64,000 nt of DNA, from positions 233,176 to 297,175 of the forward strand of contig WIXG01000054.1 of NCBI GenBank assembly GCA_009869945.1, given 5' to 3'. This document shows, in pieces, positions 1-10,060 of this stretch. The DNA comes from Mesaphorura yosii. Lineage: Eukaryota; Arthropoda; Collembola; Poduromorpha; Tullbergiidae. Below the pieces are notes generated by a model that was not told the origin of the DNA, searched no databases, and worked only from the letters and a program-made list of their open reading frames with translations. The first letter of the stretch is position 1. Each line of letters begins with the position of its first letter. The translations under genes and the position numbers were made by a program.

Positions 1-897
1 CTGCTCCTGGCTTTGGTCTTGTATTGGTTCTGAACTGTCGGTAGTATTGGCCTCAGGCTCAGGCTCAACTTGTGCACTGTTCTCAGCATCAGCTTTAGCT
101 TTGGCTTCCGCTTCAACAGCATCATCATCACGGACTTCAGGTGTTTCAGTGTCGGCAGCATTGGCATTGGTGTTAGTTTCAGTTTCTGCAGCGTCCGTTT
201 TGGTTTTAGCATCTACGTTATCAGTTTCGGTGTCGGGTTTATTACCAGTTTCGGTATTGTCTTCTTCAGACTCTGAATCTGATTCTGGTTCCGACTCCGG
301 AGGCACAAATTCAGGATGGTGTTTGCGCGTGTGCATATTCAGCTGGGCCATATTACGGAATCGCTTCTCGCAGTGATCACACTTGTAAGGCTGGACGGAG
401 GCACCGCTCGGGCGTGGCGGTGGCTCTGTCGGAGGCGATACCGCAGGCATCTGCTGGTGTTGCTCCTGAGGTGGATGACTAAATGGATTTGCTTGCGCCT
501 CTGAGGTAGAATGTGTCAAAGTTGCCGTACTCAAATCCATGCTTTCTTGCTGCTCCGTCGAATGGTGCGTAGGCACAGGAGGCAATTGATAAGGCTGCGA
601 AGTACCCATAAATCCATTTCCATTGTAATTGTAGTTGACGCCAATCTCAGTTAGCGTGCTGTTGGAACTTCCAGAATGTGCGTACGCTGGTTGCGGGGAT
701 TGAAAAAAGCCATCAGCTGGTTTCGGTGTTGAATAAGTTCCGGGAACGCCCTGAAATTGCATGATCTCGTCGTCCTGGTCATTTGATTCGTTTAGCAGGC
801 TGCCAATAGCCTCCATTCCTGCGCTGATTCCATTGGGTACGTCGCCGGTTGTCGAAGTAGCATGGACGAGAGAATTAGGATCTTGTGGCTCCCACAT
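1..897 (-). CDS. C2H2 zinc-finger protein, N-terminal part (runs off window edge)
   Basis: The frame is open from an ATG at 895-897 to base 1 (299 codons), so the C-terminus lies outside the window. The protein starts MWEPQDPNSL. Residues 1-170 are low-complexity, rich in Ser, Pro, Gln and Thr. One classical C2H2 finger follows at about 171-193 (Y-K-C-D-H-C ... H-T-R-K-H). From about residue 200 to the edge there is an acidic tract of Glu, Asp, Thr and Ala repeats. This layout (disordered activation-like arms around a lone finger) suggests a nuclear DNA- or RNA-binding regulator. More fingers may lie beyond the edge. Just upstream of the ATG the minus strand reads like a splice acceptor (gcag), so a 5' leader exon is likely. 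It heads a tandem of three minus-strand zinc-finger genes. The family is seen; the function is inferred. Confidence 0.7.
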   Translation of the reverse strand, partial: MWEPQDPNSLVHATSTTGDVPNGISAGMEAIGSLLNESNDQDDEIMQFQGVPGTYSTPKPADGFFQSPQPAYAHSGSSNSTLTEIGVNYNYNGNGFMGTSQPYQLPPVPTHHSTEQQESMDLSTATLTHSTSEAQANPFSHPPQEQHQQMPAVSPPTEPPPRPSGASVQPYKCDHCEKRFRNMAQLNMHTRKHHPEFVPPESEPESDSESEEDNTETGNKPDTETDNVDAKTKTDAAETETNTNANAADTETPEVRDDDAVEAEAKAKADAENSAQVEPEPEANTTDSSEPIQDQSQEQ

Positions 898-1391
898 CTT
901 TCTGCACCTGCGCAATCAGAGTCAGACATTATACTTATGAATGAGCATGATCCATATCTAATAATCTGCACATACGAGCCTGTGTTTTGAATTATACCTT
1001 CTAAGTCTTCTGTAACTTAGTTTCGACGTATGGACCGTTCAGGACCCAAATAACTAAAGGACGACTGCTGTGTCCCTCAATTACTGGCATTTATCAGCAG
1101 CCACGATAATTATTATAATGGTAGCAACGACAAAGAAATGGTATGGAACTCAAACTCAATCAAAACAGTAAACTAATTAAGCCAAATAGTCTAAAAATGA
1201 AACGGAATGAAAATGAAGCCGACTGGGCTAAGCACGGTTTGAAAACATGCAGCACGAGAAACGGCTTCGTGGCCGTTGCAAGGAAGCCGAGCCAACACTC
1301 ACCAACAAACAAAACAAATGGGGGCAATGAATGCTTGAGCAGCGCATTCCACAAACTAAATCACGTATGTGGAATGGAATGGGGATTTAAT

Positions 1392-1397
1392 TTTATT
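1392..1397 (-). terminator. polyadenylation signal AATAAA
   Basis: TTTATT on the plus strand reads AATAAA on the minus strand, about 78 bp past the stop of the zinc-finger gene at 1475-2524. It is the first canonical hexamer found downstream. Confidence 0.5.
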
Positions 1398-1474
1398 GCT
1401 GGTCAGTCCAAGTTATTGTTAAATCTGTATGTACAATCATGAAACACTTCATCGTGCATGTTCAGTGTTCCAAA

Positions 1475-2524
1475 CTACTGGAGCCCAATTCCATACACTG
1501 CCGTTTGGCGATGCTTTTCGGTCTTAAAGTGCCGAAGTAAGGCCAGGTGACGATGGAACGTTTGATCGCAGACCTCGCAATGGACCGGGAGAGCAGCTGC
1601 GGCATCCGTGACTTTGGCGGAATCATTATTAGCAATGCCAACAGCGGCGGCGTTCTTCTGATGCATCGGAGTCAATTTATGACGCTCTAGCTTATCTCTA
1701 GCGTTGTAGGACGTGTTGCACACTTCACAGGAGTGAGAGCGAACTGGAATATCCTGATCCAACTGGGAGTCTGCATGGCTATCTCCAGGAACTATAATGT
1801 TCGTAGGGTCGTTGAGGTATTCCTCCATTTCCTGTACCGCTTTGTGGGCGTCCGATTCCAGGTGCCAGGTGAGCTTGGACTGCTCCTTGAATTTGAGTTC
1901 ACACATCCCGCACGTCCAGATCGTATCTTGCGCTTTCTCTCTTTTCTGGCGTCCTCGTTTTCGTCGGGGTGGCAACAATTGTTCATAGTTATTCTCCTCG
2001 AACGATGGGTCGTCCTCCTGCTGCCCCGGCCCCGAGTCTTCATCTTGATGCTCGCTATGCTCGTCTTCGTCCCAATCTGGATCTGAATTTACTTCTTGCT
2101 TTATTTCAACAAAATCCAGGTCGTTCGTTGAGTTTGAACGGAAGTGGCCTACGGATCGCTCCGACTCAGAATCAGAGTCCGAGCTTTTGTTCCTCCGTAT
2201 TTTCTTCTTCGACGTGCGCGCAAGTCGGGCCGTCATCTTGTGCCGCTGACGAAGTAAATGTCGCCTCAAATTTCGCCCTGTCGCAAAATTCTGGTCACAG
2301 ACTTCGCAGCGGAACGCAGGAGAATCTCCGCCAGGGTCAGAGCTGTCAGGCGAGCCACCATATTCTTCGACGCCAGTTTTGGTGGAGGCATCCGCTGGCG
2401 GACAGTCCAATTTTTCAGGTTCATCCTGTTTATCCTCGCCAAATTCAGCTACTCGATGATCGAACTGGACAAGATTGGTTTGCTGCTCAGATGGAATCGG
2501 CCGATTGGTGTACAGTTTCCACAT
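1475..2524 (-). CDS. Four-finger C2H2 protein with long His-His spacing
   Basis: A single coding exon of 349 codons plus stop. Four C2H2 fingers are visible: F-R-C-E-V-C...H-L-L-R-Q-R-H, W-T-C-G-M-C...H-L-E-S-D-A-H, H-S-C-E-V-C...H-K-L-T-P-M-H and V-H-C-E-V-C...H-F-K-T-E-K-H. In each, the two histidines are five residues apart, the spacing of matrin/U1C-like and some dsRNA-binding fingers. Between fingers 1 and 2 lie an acidic Ser/Asp/Glu region and a basic RRKRGRQKREK stretch (possible nuclear signal). The frame is open up to 2581, but only non-ATG starts exist above the ATG at 2522-2524 (MWKLYTNRP). That ATG follows a splice-acceptor-like cgcag, and a strong donor (GTAAGT) lies at 2610, so I infer a non-coding first exon. 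The next gene begins upstream on the same strand. Molecular target unknown. Confidence 0.75.
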   Translation of the reverse strand: MWKLYTNRPIPSEQQTNLVQFDHRVAEFGEDKQDEPEKLDCPPADASTKTGVEEYGGSPDSSDPGGDSPAFRCEVCDQNFATGRNLRRHLLRQRHKMTARLARTSKKKIRRNKSSDSDSESERSVGHFRSNSTNDLDFVEIKQEVNSDPDWDEDEHSEHQDEDSGPGQQEDDPSFEENNYEQLLPPRRKRGRQKREKAQDTIWTCGMCELKFKEQSKLTWHLESDAHKAVQEMEEYLNDPTNIIVPGDSHADSQLDQDIPVRSHSCEVCNTSYNARDKLERHKLTPMHQKNAAAVGIANNDSAKVTDAAAALPVHCEVCDQTFHRHLALLRHFKTEKHRQTAVYGIGLQ

Positions 2525-2838
2525 TCTGCGTTTGTGCCAATCCCAATTAGTCAATAGTTCAGGTGGAATTCTGCCACGCAATGAAGTACAAACTACAAAC
2601 GTTTACTTACATTAAATGGAATCTTCCACCCTTCCCTTCTAATACTCTTGTCAATCCTCATTAGTTCAAATGGTCTTAGTCAATGGGATTGTAAGCGATG
2701 AACCGGACTCGTTTAGGAGCGAGACAGTCAGGATTTCAATTGTTCTCTCGCTCAAATCTCGCACCAAAACAAGATAGAAATTCAATACAACATTGGAACA
2801 AAGATTACTACAACGAATAATAGTTTTTCTTCATTAAT

Positions 2839-2844
2839 TTTATT
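2839..2844 (-). terminator. polyadenylation signal AATAAA
   Basis: Minus-strand AATAAA about 64 bp beyond the stop codon of the two-finger protein gene at 2908-3477. Confidence 0.5.
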
Positions 2845-2907
2845 CCGTAAACTTATTACTAAATCAACGAGCAAGATACAGGAAATGCTAAATCAGCGCT
2901 GCTTAAA

Positions 2908-3477
2908 TCATGCAAGACATCGGCGTCTGCGTCTCTTCTTAATAACCGCGCCGTTGACGTTGGGTGGGCGTCCCCGCTTGCGTTTCGGAAGAGTTTCCTG
3001 AGTCTGAGGCTGGGTGCCACTGCCGCTTGAGCCACCGGCATCAGAAGGACCATGACAAGGATCGGAACAGCCAGAAGGGCCATTACCATCGCCAAGAATT
3101 GTGGTTATTGCATTCCAATCACGAGCGTCTATTGCAACCTTAAGCCTTGCCTCCCTTGCCATCATTGCCTTAAGTTTATGCTTCATTGTGTTTTCATGCG
3201 CTTTGAGCCCAGCTTTGTTCCGGACATTAACTTGGCAAACTTCACACACCACAGGACTCATCTGACAGTTGGGAGGGCACGAAAGTGATGGAGTCGGTGC
3301 CTTGTTTACGACGGGATTCTTGATTGTAGCCCTGACTTTGACTGCGGCCGAAGTGTGCTGATCGTTGCCATTACTGTTTCTCAGGTGTTTCTTGCTTGTT
3401 AAATGCAACCGCCAGGCCTGCTTATTTGCCAGTGAGGTGTAACAATGTCTACATTCGTAACGAGGCTGTAGCTGCAT
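2908..3477 (-). CDS. Two-finger C2H2 protein with C-terminal AT-hook
   Basis: 189 codons plus stop from the ATG at 3475-3477 (MQLQPRYECRH). Two fingers are visible: Y-E-C-R-H-C...H-L-T-S-K-K-H near the N-terminus and V-V-C-E-V-C...H-E-N-T-M-K-H in the middle, both with the wide His-His spacing of the neighbouring gene, so the two are probably tandem duplicates or recruited from one family. The C-terminal third is Gly/Ser/Pro-rich, then has an AT-hook core (KRKRGRPP) and a run of five arginines, which suggests minor-groove DNA binding in the nucleus. The frame stays open above the ATG to 3510 with only a GTG start, and a small ORF at 3399-3620 overlaps in another frame. An upstream coding exon therefore cannot be excluded and the N-terminus is the weak point of this model. 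Confidence 0.65.
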   Translation of the reverse strand: MQLQPRYECRHCYTSLANKQAWRLHLTSKKHLRNSNGNDQHTSAAVKVRATIKNPVVNKAPTPSLSCPPNCQMSPVVCEVCQVNVRNKAGLKAHENTMKHKLKAMMAREARLKVAIDARDWNAITTILGDGNGPSGCSDPCHGPSDAGGSSGSGTQPQTQETLPKRKRGRPPNVNGAVIKKRRRRRCLA

Positions 3478-3954
3478 TGCAGGAGCGCGTGTCCAACATG
3501 GAGATAACACTGGCGGGTCATCATTATTCTGTTCATCTCACCCCAAGTCTCACGGCAGCAGTGATGGCGATGGCATAGGCAAAGACACGCCACATTGGTC
3601 TGATGCCACTCGTTCGCCATTCTTGGCTTTCTTTTATCTTCGCCAAAAGAGCCCTGCCATAAGAAAACATCGTCGGCTTCATAAGTGTAGACTTGTTTTT
3701 CTTATATGCTCTGAATTCATTGCCGTCACACTAATTATATCAGGAAATCACGGAACATTTGGCAGGTCTTGTTTACGATTAGTTCGCCGGCAGCTCTGTT
3801 TGATTCTCAAATAAGCAATGAACAGAATCAACTTAATAATATTCATGCTTCAAATGAGTCTCTAGCGTCTATTTCAAAGCATTTGACATAGTCGCCGTGG
3901 ACAAGCCAGTCATCCAAGCAATTTGTTTCTCGTTTAGTTGATCCTCATTTCAAA

Positions 3955-4443
3955 ATGATCAGACTACTAGCATTTTCAGCCTTTTTTCTGCTGATCCAGG
4001 TGATCGCCATTGCTGAGAGTGGCAGTGGTGACAACGAGTAAGTTTGCACTTGACCTTCATATATATCGTATCCGTCGCCCAAAAGTTGAAGTGAATTTGA
4101 CATTTGTTTCTCAATATGTAGCAAAGTGGAACTGATGATCAGCGTCAACTCACAAGATGTTTTCTTGGCTTGTGACGAAGCGAGCCTGTCGAATCCCGTA
4201 AGCGGACCTGGCGACCAGCGACGAAATGTACATCCCAATGCAGCCGCCGCGTGTGAAAAGCTGGATGAAATCGACGGTGATTTCGACAATCTAGTTCAGG
4301 AGGCTCGACCATGCACCAAAGAGTACAACAAACAGGATGTCTCGGTTTTGGGGTACTACAAAGGAAAGAAAGTCGAGTTTATGAAGTCCTATCCAAACCC
4401 ATGCGTCATGAATTCTTGGGGAGACGGTCTGTTCAAAATCTGA
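3955..4443 (+). CDS. Secreted SSI-family (Streptomyces subtilisin inhibitor-like) serine protease inhibitor
   Basis: Two exons, 3955-4037 and 4122-4443, joined in phase 2 across an 84-bp GT-AG intron, give 134 residues. Residues 1-20 form a hydrophobic signal peptide ending in AIA. The mature part follows the SSI fold's sequence plan: an early beta strand ending F-L-A-C (Cys45), then H-P-N-A-A-A-A-C (Cys72) and D-G-D-F, then C-T-K-E-Y (Cys92), K-G-K-K-V-E-F, N-P-C (Cys122) and an aromatic C-terminus L-F-K-I. The four cysteines match the two SSI disulfides. In SSI the reactive bond lies two residues after the third cysteine. Here that gives P1 Lys94 and P1' Glu95, a trypsin-type specificity. 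SSI is essentially a bacterial (actinobacterial) secreted family, so an intron-bearing animal copy suggests horizontal transfer. Inhibitory activity is inferred. Confidence 0.8.
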
Positions 4444-6674
4444 AGAATTGGCTATTAGATTATTCTTCTAAATCTTAAAGGAACAAATTATATGTCAAAT
4501 ATGTAATAATTAAAAATAACTCTACATATGGCTTCATCTTTCATTCTATTCATTCGGGATGCTTGTTGACTCGAAGAGGTCAATGTCGATGTCAATTTTG
4601 GAAGCAACGGTGGCATAAAAGTCTCAAACCTGCGCTCTCTTGCGGCATTGAAGGTGGAACCAGTAATATCCATGAATCTAGAAAATGGGTAAATCCCCTT
4701 GACTCATGACTCGCATAATTTTCGATGAAATTCACGACATATGAGACAATCGAGTTTAGCGGCTGCTACAAATCGGTCGTTAGCATTCTAGCGAGATCGT
4801 GTCAACGGCCGACCTGGCGATTAGTCACTGATTTCCTGAAATTCTTTTTTCCGGGTTCAACAACCTCAGATTTGGCACTCGGGTTCATGTGGAGTTCATT
4901 TCCTGGTTCACGGAGCCAGAACTTCATAAATACGTGCACAGTGCGCATGAAATTCAGTGCCAGAAATCAAAGAGACCCCGGGAGCCCAACAACGAAGACA
5001 AGAAGGAGAGGCAGCAGTCCCATCTGCAACTGACACTAACACTTGAATTTAGAATTTGGGAGCTTCTGTCATTGTAACTTGTTGTAAATGGCAAAGCTTT
5101 CCGGTTCTACATTTTTGTGGAAAGAATACTGAATTTATGAAGTTGAATGCGAAGCTGACCCAACGAAGAGCGCAGCTGACTCTAGCTCCCCAGCGGTACT
5201 CAGAGTTTGAGTACTTATGTATTGCATTTCGGCCAGCCGAGTGATAAGTCTTCAAACCCCGAGTGCCGGTGGAGAGCCATACCTGACAAACTGCAATTCA
5301 TCAGTCACCGCATTCGCACCGCATGGTCATTCGTCGCCTCAACTGGACTGAACAAGCATCATGCATTCCCATTTCCCGGAGTGGTAAGAATAGCGTGGAG
5401 TACTGATGCCATTTTGACCGCAGTGCTGCCTGCTATCCTTACTATTCTTGGCTATGGGCATCCTTGCATGAAATCATTGACGATTTGACTAAGATTCGGG
5501 AATTGAGGCTACCAGTCTGAAGTTCTTTTCTTTGCAATTGGACAATTGCTTCCTCGTTCAGGGTTCGACGAACTTGCGGGTGAACTCATCGACCTTATTC
5601 TTAGCTTTTCTTCCTGGACCACGACTTCATTCGCATTTCTGGACGCCCGGCTCCGTTCGTCACCCCCTGAATCCTGCCAACCGACGTGGGACGATGAGAT
5701 CGGGACAAGCCCCGAATGTCTTCATCTAAGTTCAGCGACTGTCGCCTGTCACTGCGCTGCTTGGGCGCACAGGCTCAGTTCCTGAATTAAGATGAAAATA
5801 TTTCACTCGACACCAGCGACAGTCATACGAATTTCTCTGGACGGCGAGTTCATGTTCTGTTTGTGTGTCCGATTCCTTTCTTCGGAGACAAGCACTACAT
5901 GTTCTCGTCGTCCGGATAACTTTCATCCAGGAGCCCCTGAACTTCGCTACCTGGGATGAGTTGTATTTGACTCCAGAAAATCTCTGCTTTCAGTTGTGAT
6001 CATACTCGATTAAAGCACTCATTTTCTGGTATCCATTGCAATTCTTGTCACCATCCTGAGAGAAGCGGCAGTGGCGGCTTCAATTCATGCATTTGGCAAG
6101 GCTGACTTGACTCGTGACTTTTGAGTAATGTGGTTCAACTTCGGAGAATGCGAATCTTGCATCAAAATGTCCAACGTGATTTGAGCAAGGTCCCCACTCT
6201 TCTCAGTCGGGCCAAAAGCTCAACAACCACTCGACAGGTCAATGCTACTACAAAATGTTTTCACGCTCAACTAAATAGTCCGTGTTTATGCTTAGCTAAC
6301 GACAAATAAAGTAATGATTGCCTGTTTTTGTCTCTCGGTGTACTTTTGGACTAACTTGATTTTTGAATACATACTCAGGAATTGACTCTGAGCCCAATGG
6401 AATTGTCAGCAGCGCTTCGTGATGTTGTTAAGCTTGATCAAAAACCCTCTTTGGCTGGATGGCCGATAATCCTGATATTTTATCTCTCATACACAATTCC
6501 AGGCTGAATTGAAGCTCGGGTCAGTTGCTGCTGATAATGAGCACTTTATGTACTTGAAATGAACACGTTCACCATGTTTACTCTCCAGCGTACAAACTTT
6601 TGAGCCTGAAACGACCAGGAGTTCATTCGTAACTCAGTTTTACCACCAAAAGTTCCTTTACATCTGCAACAAAA
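4444..6674 (+). other. Intergenic stretch without recognisable gene
   Basis: 2.2 kb between the SSI-like gene and the first UGT. It contains only short open frames (under 125 codons) with no domain, no consistent exon pairs and no clear repeat. I saw no canonical TATA box immediately before the UGT start. A faint similarity of bases 5120-5150 to the 3' part of the SSI-like gene was judged to be chance. Confidence 0.5.
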
Positions 6675-8405
6675 ATGAAGGCTCCGTTGATCTCGAGCTT
6701 GTTCGCAGCCCTGCTGCTGGCACAACTGAGCACTGCAGTCCGAATCTTGTTTCTGTTTGCCGGAGGAAACATGAGTCACAAGATCAGCGTGTGGCCCTTC
6801 GTGCTGGGTCTCGCGAATCGAGGCCATCTCGTCACGTTCATCTCCAGTCATCACAAAACGCCTGTACCGCACGCCAACGTGACGGACCTCGCCCCAGAGG
6901 CACTGGTCAAGGAAACGCTCCAGACTTACAATGTAAATCGGTTTCAGGCTCGTCAAGCAGGTGTCCAAGGCGAGCTCTGGGAACAGTACGACGAAGTGGC
7001 GCTGCGGGCCTGCGACTTGCTGCTCAAGGCGGCTAAAAGCGAGACGACAATTCGCGAGATTCTGTACCCACCTGCTGGCTCCCACTTCGACCTTCTAATC
7101 CTCAACTCCGTGTACGGAGAGTGTGGGTTCATCTTCGCCACCCATCTTCGCACAAAGTACATTGTATTCAGCACCACCTTGGTCGTGCCTTGGTATCACA
7201 CGACATACGGAATTCCTTGGCAGGCTTCGTGGATCCCGAACATGTTCGCGAACTTTGACCCTAAGCCGCTTTCGTTTCTTACGCGAGTAAGTAATTTCTT
7301 GTATTACGCCACGACGGCTACGCGGAGCACCGCCATCAGTGCCGGGATTGAAGCTCTGCATGCACGTCACCTGCCCGAGTCGGCCGGACCCACCTTCATG
7401 GAAATGGAACGCAATACGAGTCTCGTTTTTATTAGCAACCACCCCGCCATTGACTTTGCGCGCCCAATGCCACCGTGGATTGTACAGATTGGCGGGATGG
7501 CGTGCTGGACACCAGTTGGGCAACTTTCTCAGGTAGGGCTGTTTAACTTGTGACCAAGCGAGACGTCGTGGATACCACAACTCCTCAAAAGGTCATTCTA
7601 GGCTACACAGACATGTTAACTTTCCTTTTATTCTGAATTCAATAGAAGTTCCAAGAGTTTATGGACGGTGCGCAAGACGGCGTAATTCTCATCGCTTTTG
7701 GCTCCACAATTGACTTGAACAAATTGTCCACGGAGCACCTCAACATGTTCTTCTCAATGATGAGGAAATTCTCGACGGTGCGATTCATCTGGAGATGGAC
7801 TGGTGAGTTGCCGAAGGAAGCTCCAGCCAATTTACTGGCGGCAGACTGGCTTCCACAAAGAGAGATCCTGAGTAAGAAACTTTCGTTTGTGCAACATTAA
7901 TCATGCCGTTGTAGGTTGAAAGAAAGTATTTTTTTAAGATCATCCAAACATCCGTGCCTTTATGACGCATTGTGGAGTTGGAAGTGTAACGGAGGCAGCT
8001 TGTTTCGGAGTGCCCTTGATCGGCGTTCCTTTATTCGCTGACCAAGATTTGCAGGCATTTCGAATCGAAGCACAAGACCTGGGCGTGTATCTGGAGGTTG
8101 GTGATCTGTCCCAAGACTCCCTCAATGCAGCAGTGAACGCCATGCTCACGCGCCCAGAGTACAAGAAGAACATGCTGGCTCGAACTGGGTTAATAAAGGA
8201 CAGACCGTTGAGTCCAGTCGATACGGCGGTGTACTGGGCGGAATTTGTGCTCCGCCACGATGACATGTCCGCCTTCAGGCCAATGGGCCTGGATCAGTCG
8301 CCTTTCGTCAGGCACATGTTTGACGTCTTCCTGGCGCTGGTGTTTGCAGCATCGGCGGTGCCGGCCTTCATAATGTACGCGATCGTGAGGTGCATGCGGA
8401 GATAA
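6675..8405 (+). CDS. UDP-glycosyltransferase (UGT), copy 1
   Basis: Three exons: 6675-7532, 7646-7871 and 7939-8405 (introns of 113 and 67 bp, phases 0 and 1), 516 residues. A signal peptide (1-21) leads into the acceptor-binding half. The motif G-G-N-M-S-H-K puts His35 in the place of the catalytic histidine. The donor-binding half has the UGT signature: W-L-P-Q-R-E-I-L, then N-H-P-N at about 362, then T-H-C-G-V-G-S-V-T-E-A and F-A-D-Q-D. The usual THGG is THCG, and the Asn after DQ is Gln. A C-terminal membrane helix (about 487-510) and a short basic tail (RCMRR) fit type I anchoring in the ER with the active site in the lumen. Role: sugar transfer from UDP-sugar to small lipophilic compounds. 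It is paralogous to the inverted copy at 13212-14912. Confidence 0.92.
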
Positions 8406-8782
8406 GTGTGTAGCAAAAGTATCTTTGCTCAAATAATCTAAACTCTTTGAACTTATTTGAAATCGTGCGTTACATTATTTTTGCATATAAACTAGCATGG
8501 AATTGAATCTAAAATAACTTGTAACTTGCTCCGGCTCAAGAATGCTTCATCCCTCAATTCAATCTCATTGACCTCGTCCAATCACCCACCGCCTTGTTAG
8601 AATGCTATGACGTCAATTTTGTCCCCCTCTCGACCGTAAACATTGGTTTTGTAGATTCGTTTCAGTACCGGAACGGAGGGCCGAATTTTACGTAAGATCT
8701 CGCCTTGTACCTTGAAACTTCTGTCTACACTTCACTTTACAATATGAATGCACCCATGATACAGGAACGAGTGGATTCAAAT
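8406..8782 (+). other. UGT1 3' flank
   Basis: AT-rich sequence after the UGT stop codon. No canonical AATAAA was found close to the stop, though several A/T-rich variants occur. A CRE-like TGACGTCA core lies near 8608. No gene was seen. Confidence 0.35.
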
Positions 8783-9174
8783 CTACTTCCAAGGCTGCCG
8801 AATCGGACAAAATGTGCAGTAAAGGTTCTTCATTCCTTCGTCACTTACGTGACGCCAAATTGACTGCCCGAGATGGAATAGACATCCAGATAACTGAGCC
8901 GCGGGGAAAACATCCATACAGGTTTGAGTGAATGCTAGTTCACAATCTGATACAATAAAGTCAGAATCCATCACCTCACCACATGTTGAATTATTTCCAA
9001 TAGCTTTGTGTATTGCAGCTTGGATTTTCCAGGTAAAAATGCGTACACGAATGGAACAACATCTTTCATGTAGAGTCCATGGATTGTATATAGTTGAGAA
9101 AACATTTGTGGACAACATTTAAATGTGCCATCTCCCAACCATGTTCGACAAGTGGCAAGTTTCTGACAATACAA
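8783..9174 (-). pseudogene. MULE-type transposase fragment, frameshifted
   Basis: Two overlapping minus-strand frames carry consecutive pieces of one MULE (Mutator-like) transposase domain of the kind common in arthropods. Frame one (to about 8990) has W-L-G-D-G-T-F-K-C-C-P, then Q-L-Y-T-I-H-G and V-P-F-V-Y-A-F-L-P. Frame two continues with S-D-C-E-L-A-F and V-F-P-A-A-Q-L-S-G-C-L-F-H-L-G-Q-S-I-W. The first Asp, the D-x-E-L-A acidic segment and the G-C-x-F-H-L-x-Q-S block are all recognisable. A frame change near 8975-8990 (TGA after H-V-V-R) and the absence of the N-terminal zinc-binding and C-terminal parts show a dead remnant. I found no terminal inverted repeats or target-site duplication nearby. 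Confidence 0.75.
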
Positions 9175-9305
9175 GCATCAAGTTTGTCGTCATTATAAGT
9201 TACAATGCATACGATCTGTTAACTGTTATCAGCGTAACACGACACTATCCCACCCCTCCGTCAGTACCCCCTGTGTCTCTATCCCCCTTTGACTTTATCC
9301 CCCAT

Positions 9306-9647
9306 CCAATGATCGACATAATTTTAGAGAGGTCTACGATACTGGGCAAACCGGCGAGGTTGAACTCGACTCGTGGATCGCTTGACTCGATGACAGGTTT
9401 CGGCAACGCCTTGGAGTCAGCACAAGAACACGTGCCGAAAATCATTCACATGTCGGCGGCCTCCCATGCCATGAGCACAAGTATTACAAGACAATCGCGA
9501 CGAAAGCAATCCATAGCGTCAGCGTTGGTGAAGTCAACACAGTCGCATTCTCAGGTTCAGTCAGCAGCTAAACACAGTCGGCAGTCATCCAGAGCGACCG
9601 CAGCGACAGGGAAGAGACGAGAATCATCACCATCAGCAGCCACATGA
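9306..9647 (+). CDS. Ser/Ala-rich hypothetical ORF, doubtful
   Basis: An open frame of 113 codons from the ATG at 9306, within a longer open stretch from 9123. The C-terminal half is rich in Ser, Ala, Gln and Arg with no domain. It lies beside the dead transposase and could be part of the same old element, an unannotated exon, or chance. No splice partner or polyadenylation signal was found. Confidence 0.15.
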   Translation, partial: PMIDIILERSTILGKPARLNSTRGSLDSMTGFGNALESAQEHVPKIIHMSAASHAMSTSITRQSRRKQSIASALVKSTQSHSQVQSAAKHSRQSSRATAATGKRRESSPSAAT

Positions 9648-10060
9648 GACATTAATGAAGATACAAAATTAATAGCGGTCATGAATGCAGTGTCACACGC
9701 CATTTTCTATGAAGATGCTCCGATTGGAGCGTGCTCAGGTTTCTTTTTAGTTACTGCGAATTGCAAACTGAATAAATTAGGTTTGGACTGTTTTATCCAA
9801 CTGCGCTGTGTTACATTCTTCACGTATGCCTGATGCCTGTGCTCTATTTTGGCGATATTCGCAATTCCCCTTATCTAGAGCAGAATGAAGATAAGCCGCG
9901 TTTGCCTGTGGGCGATAAATCCATGTGGCTTATTTCTGTCGCTCTGTACTAACGTCAGCGACTGCCAGTGCAAATTGCAAATACCTTGCACATGTTGCAA
10001 TGTCGATTTGCGAACCCGAACTCGCCCGCCGTGCTATCGTCGTCGTGCTCCAAGTAGACA
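9648..10060 (+). other. Upstream flank of the B4GAT1-like gene
   Basis: Short unique sequence; nothing beyond small chance frames. The start codon of the next gene at 10061 is preceded by a GC-rich leader with no TATA box in view. Confidence 0.35.

Noticed and set aside
1733-2557. Plus-strand frames of 99-193 codons
   Set aside because: They lie antisense to the four-finger gene and show no domain.
5113-5160. Possible decayed second copy of the SSI-like gene (a stretch reading E-F-M-K in one frame)
   Set aside because: Similarity covers only about 32 bp with roughly 23 matches and no cysteine pattern before or after; compatible with chance.
6546-7580. Long minus-strand open frames over UGT copy 1
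   Set aside because: Antisense shadows of the UGT exons; no domain or start context.
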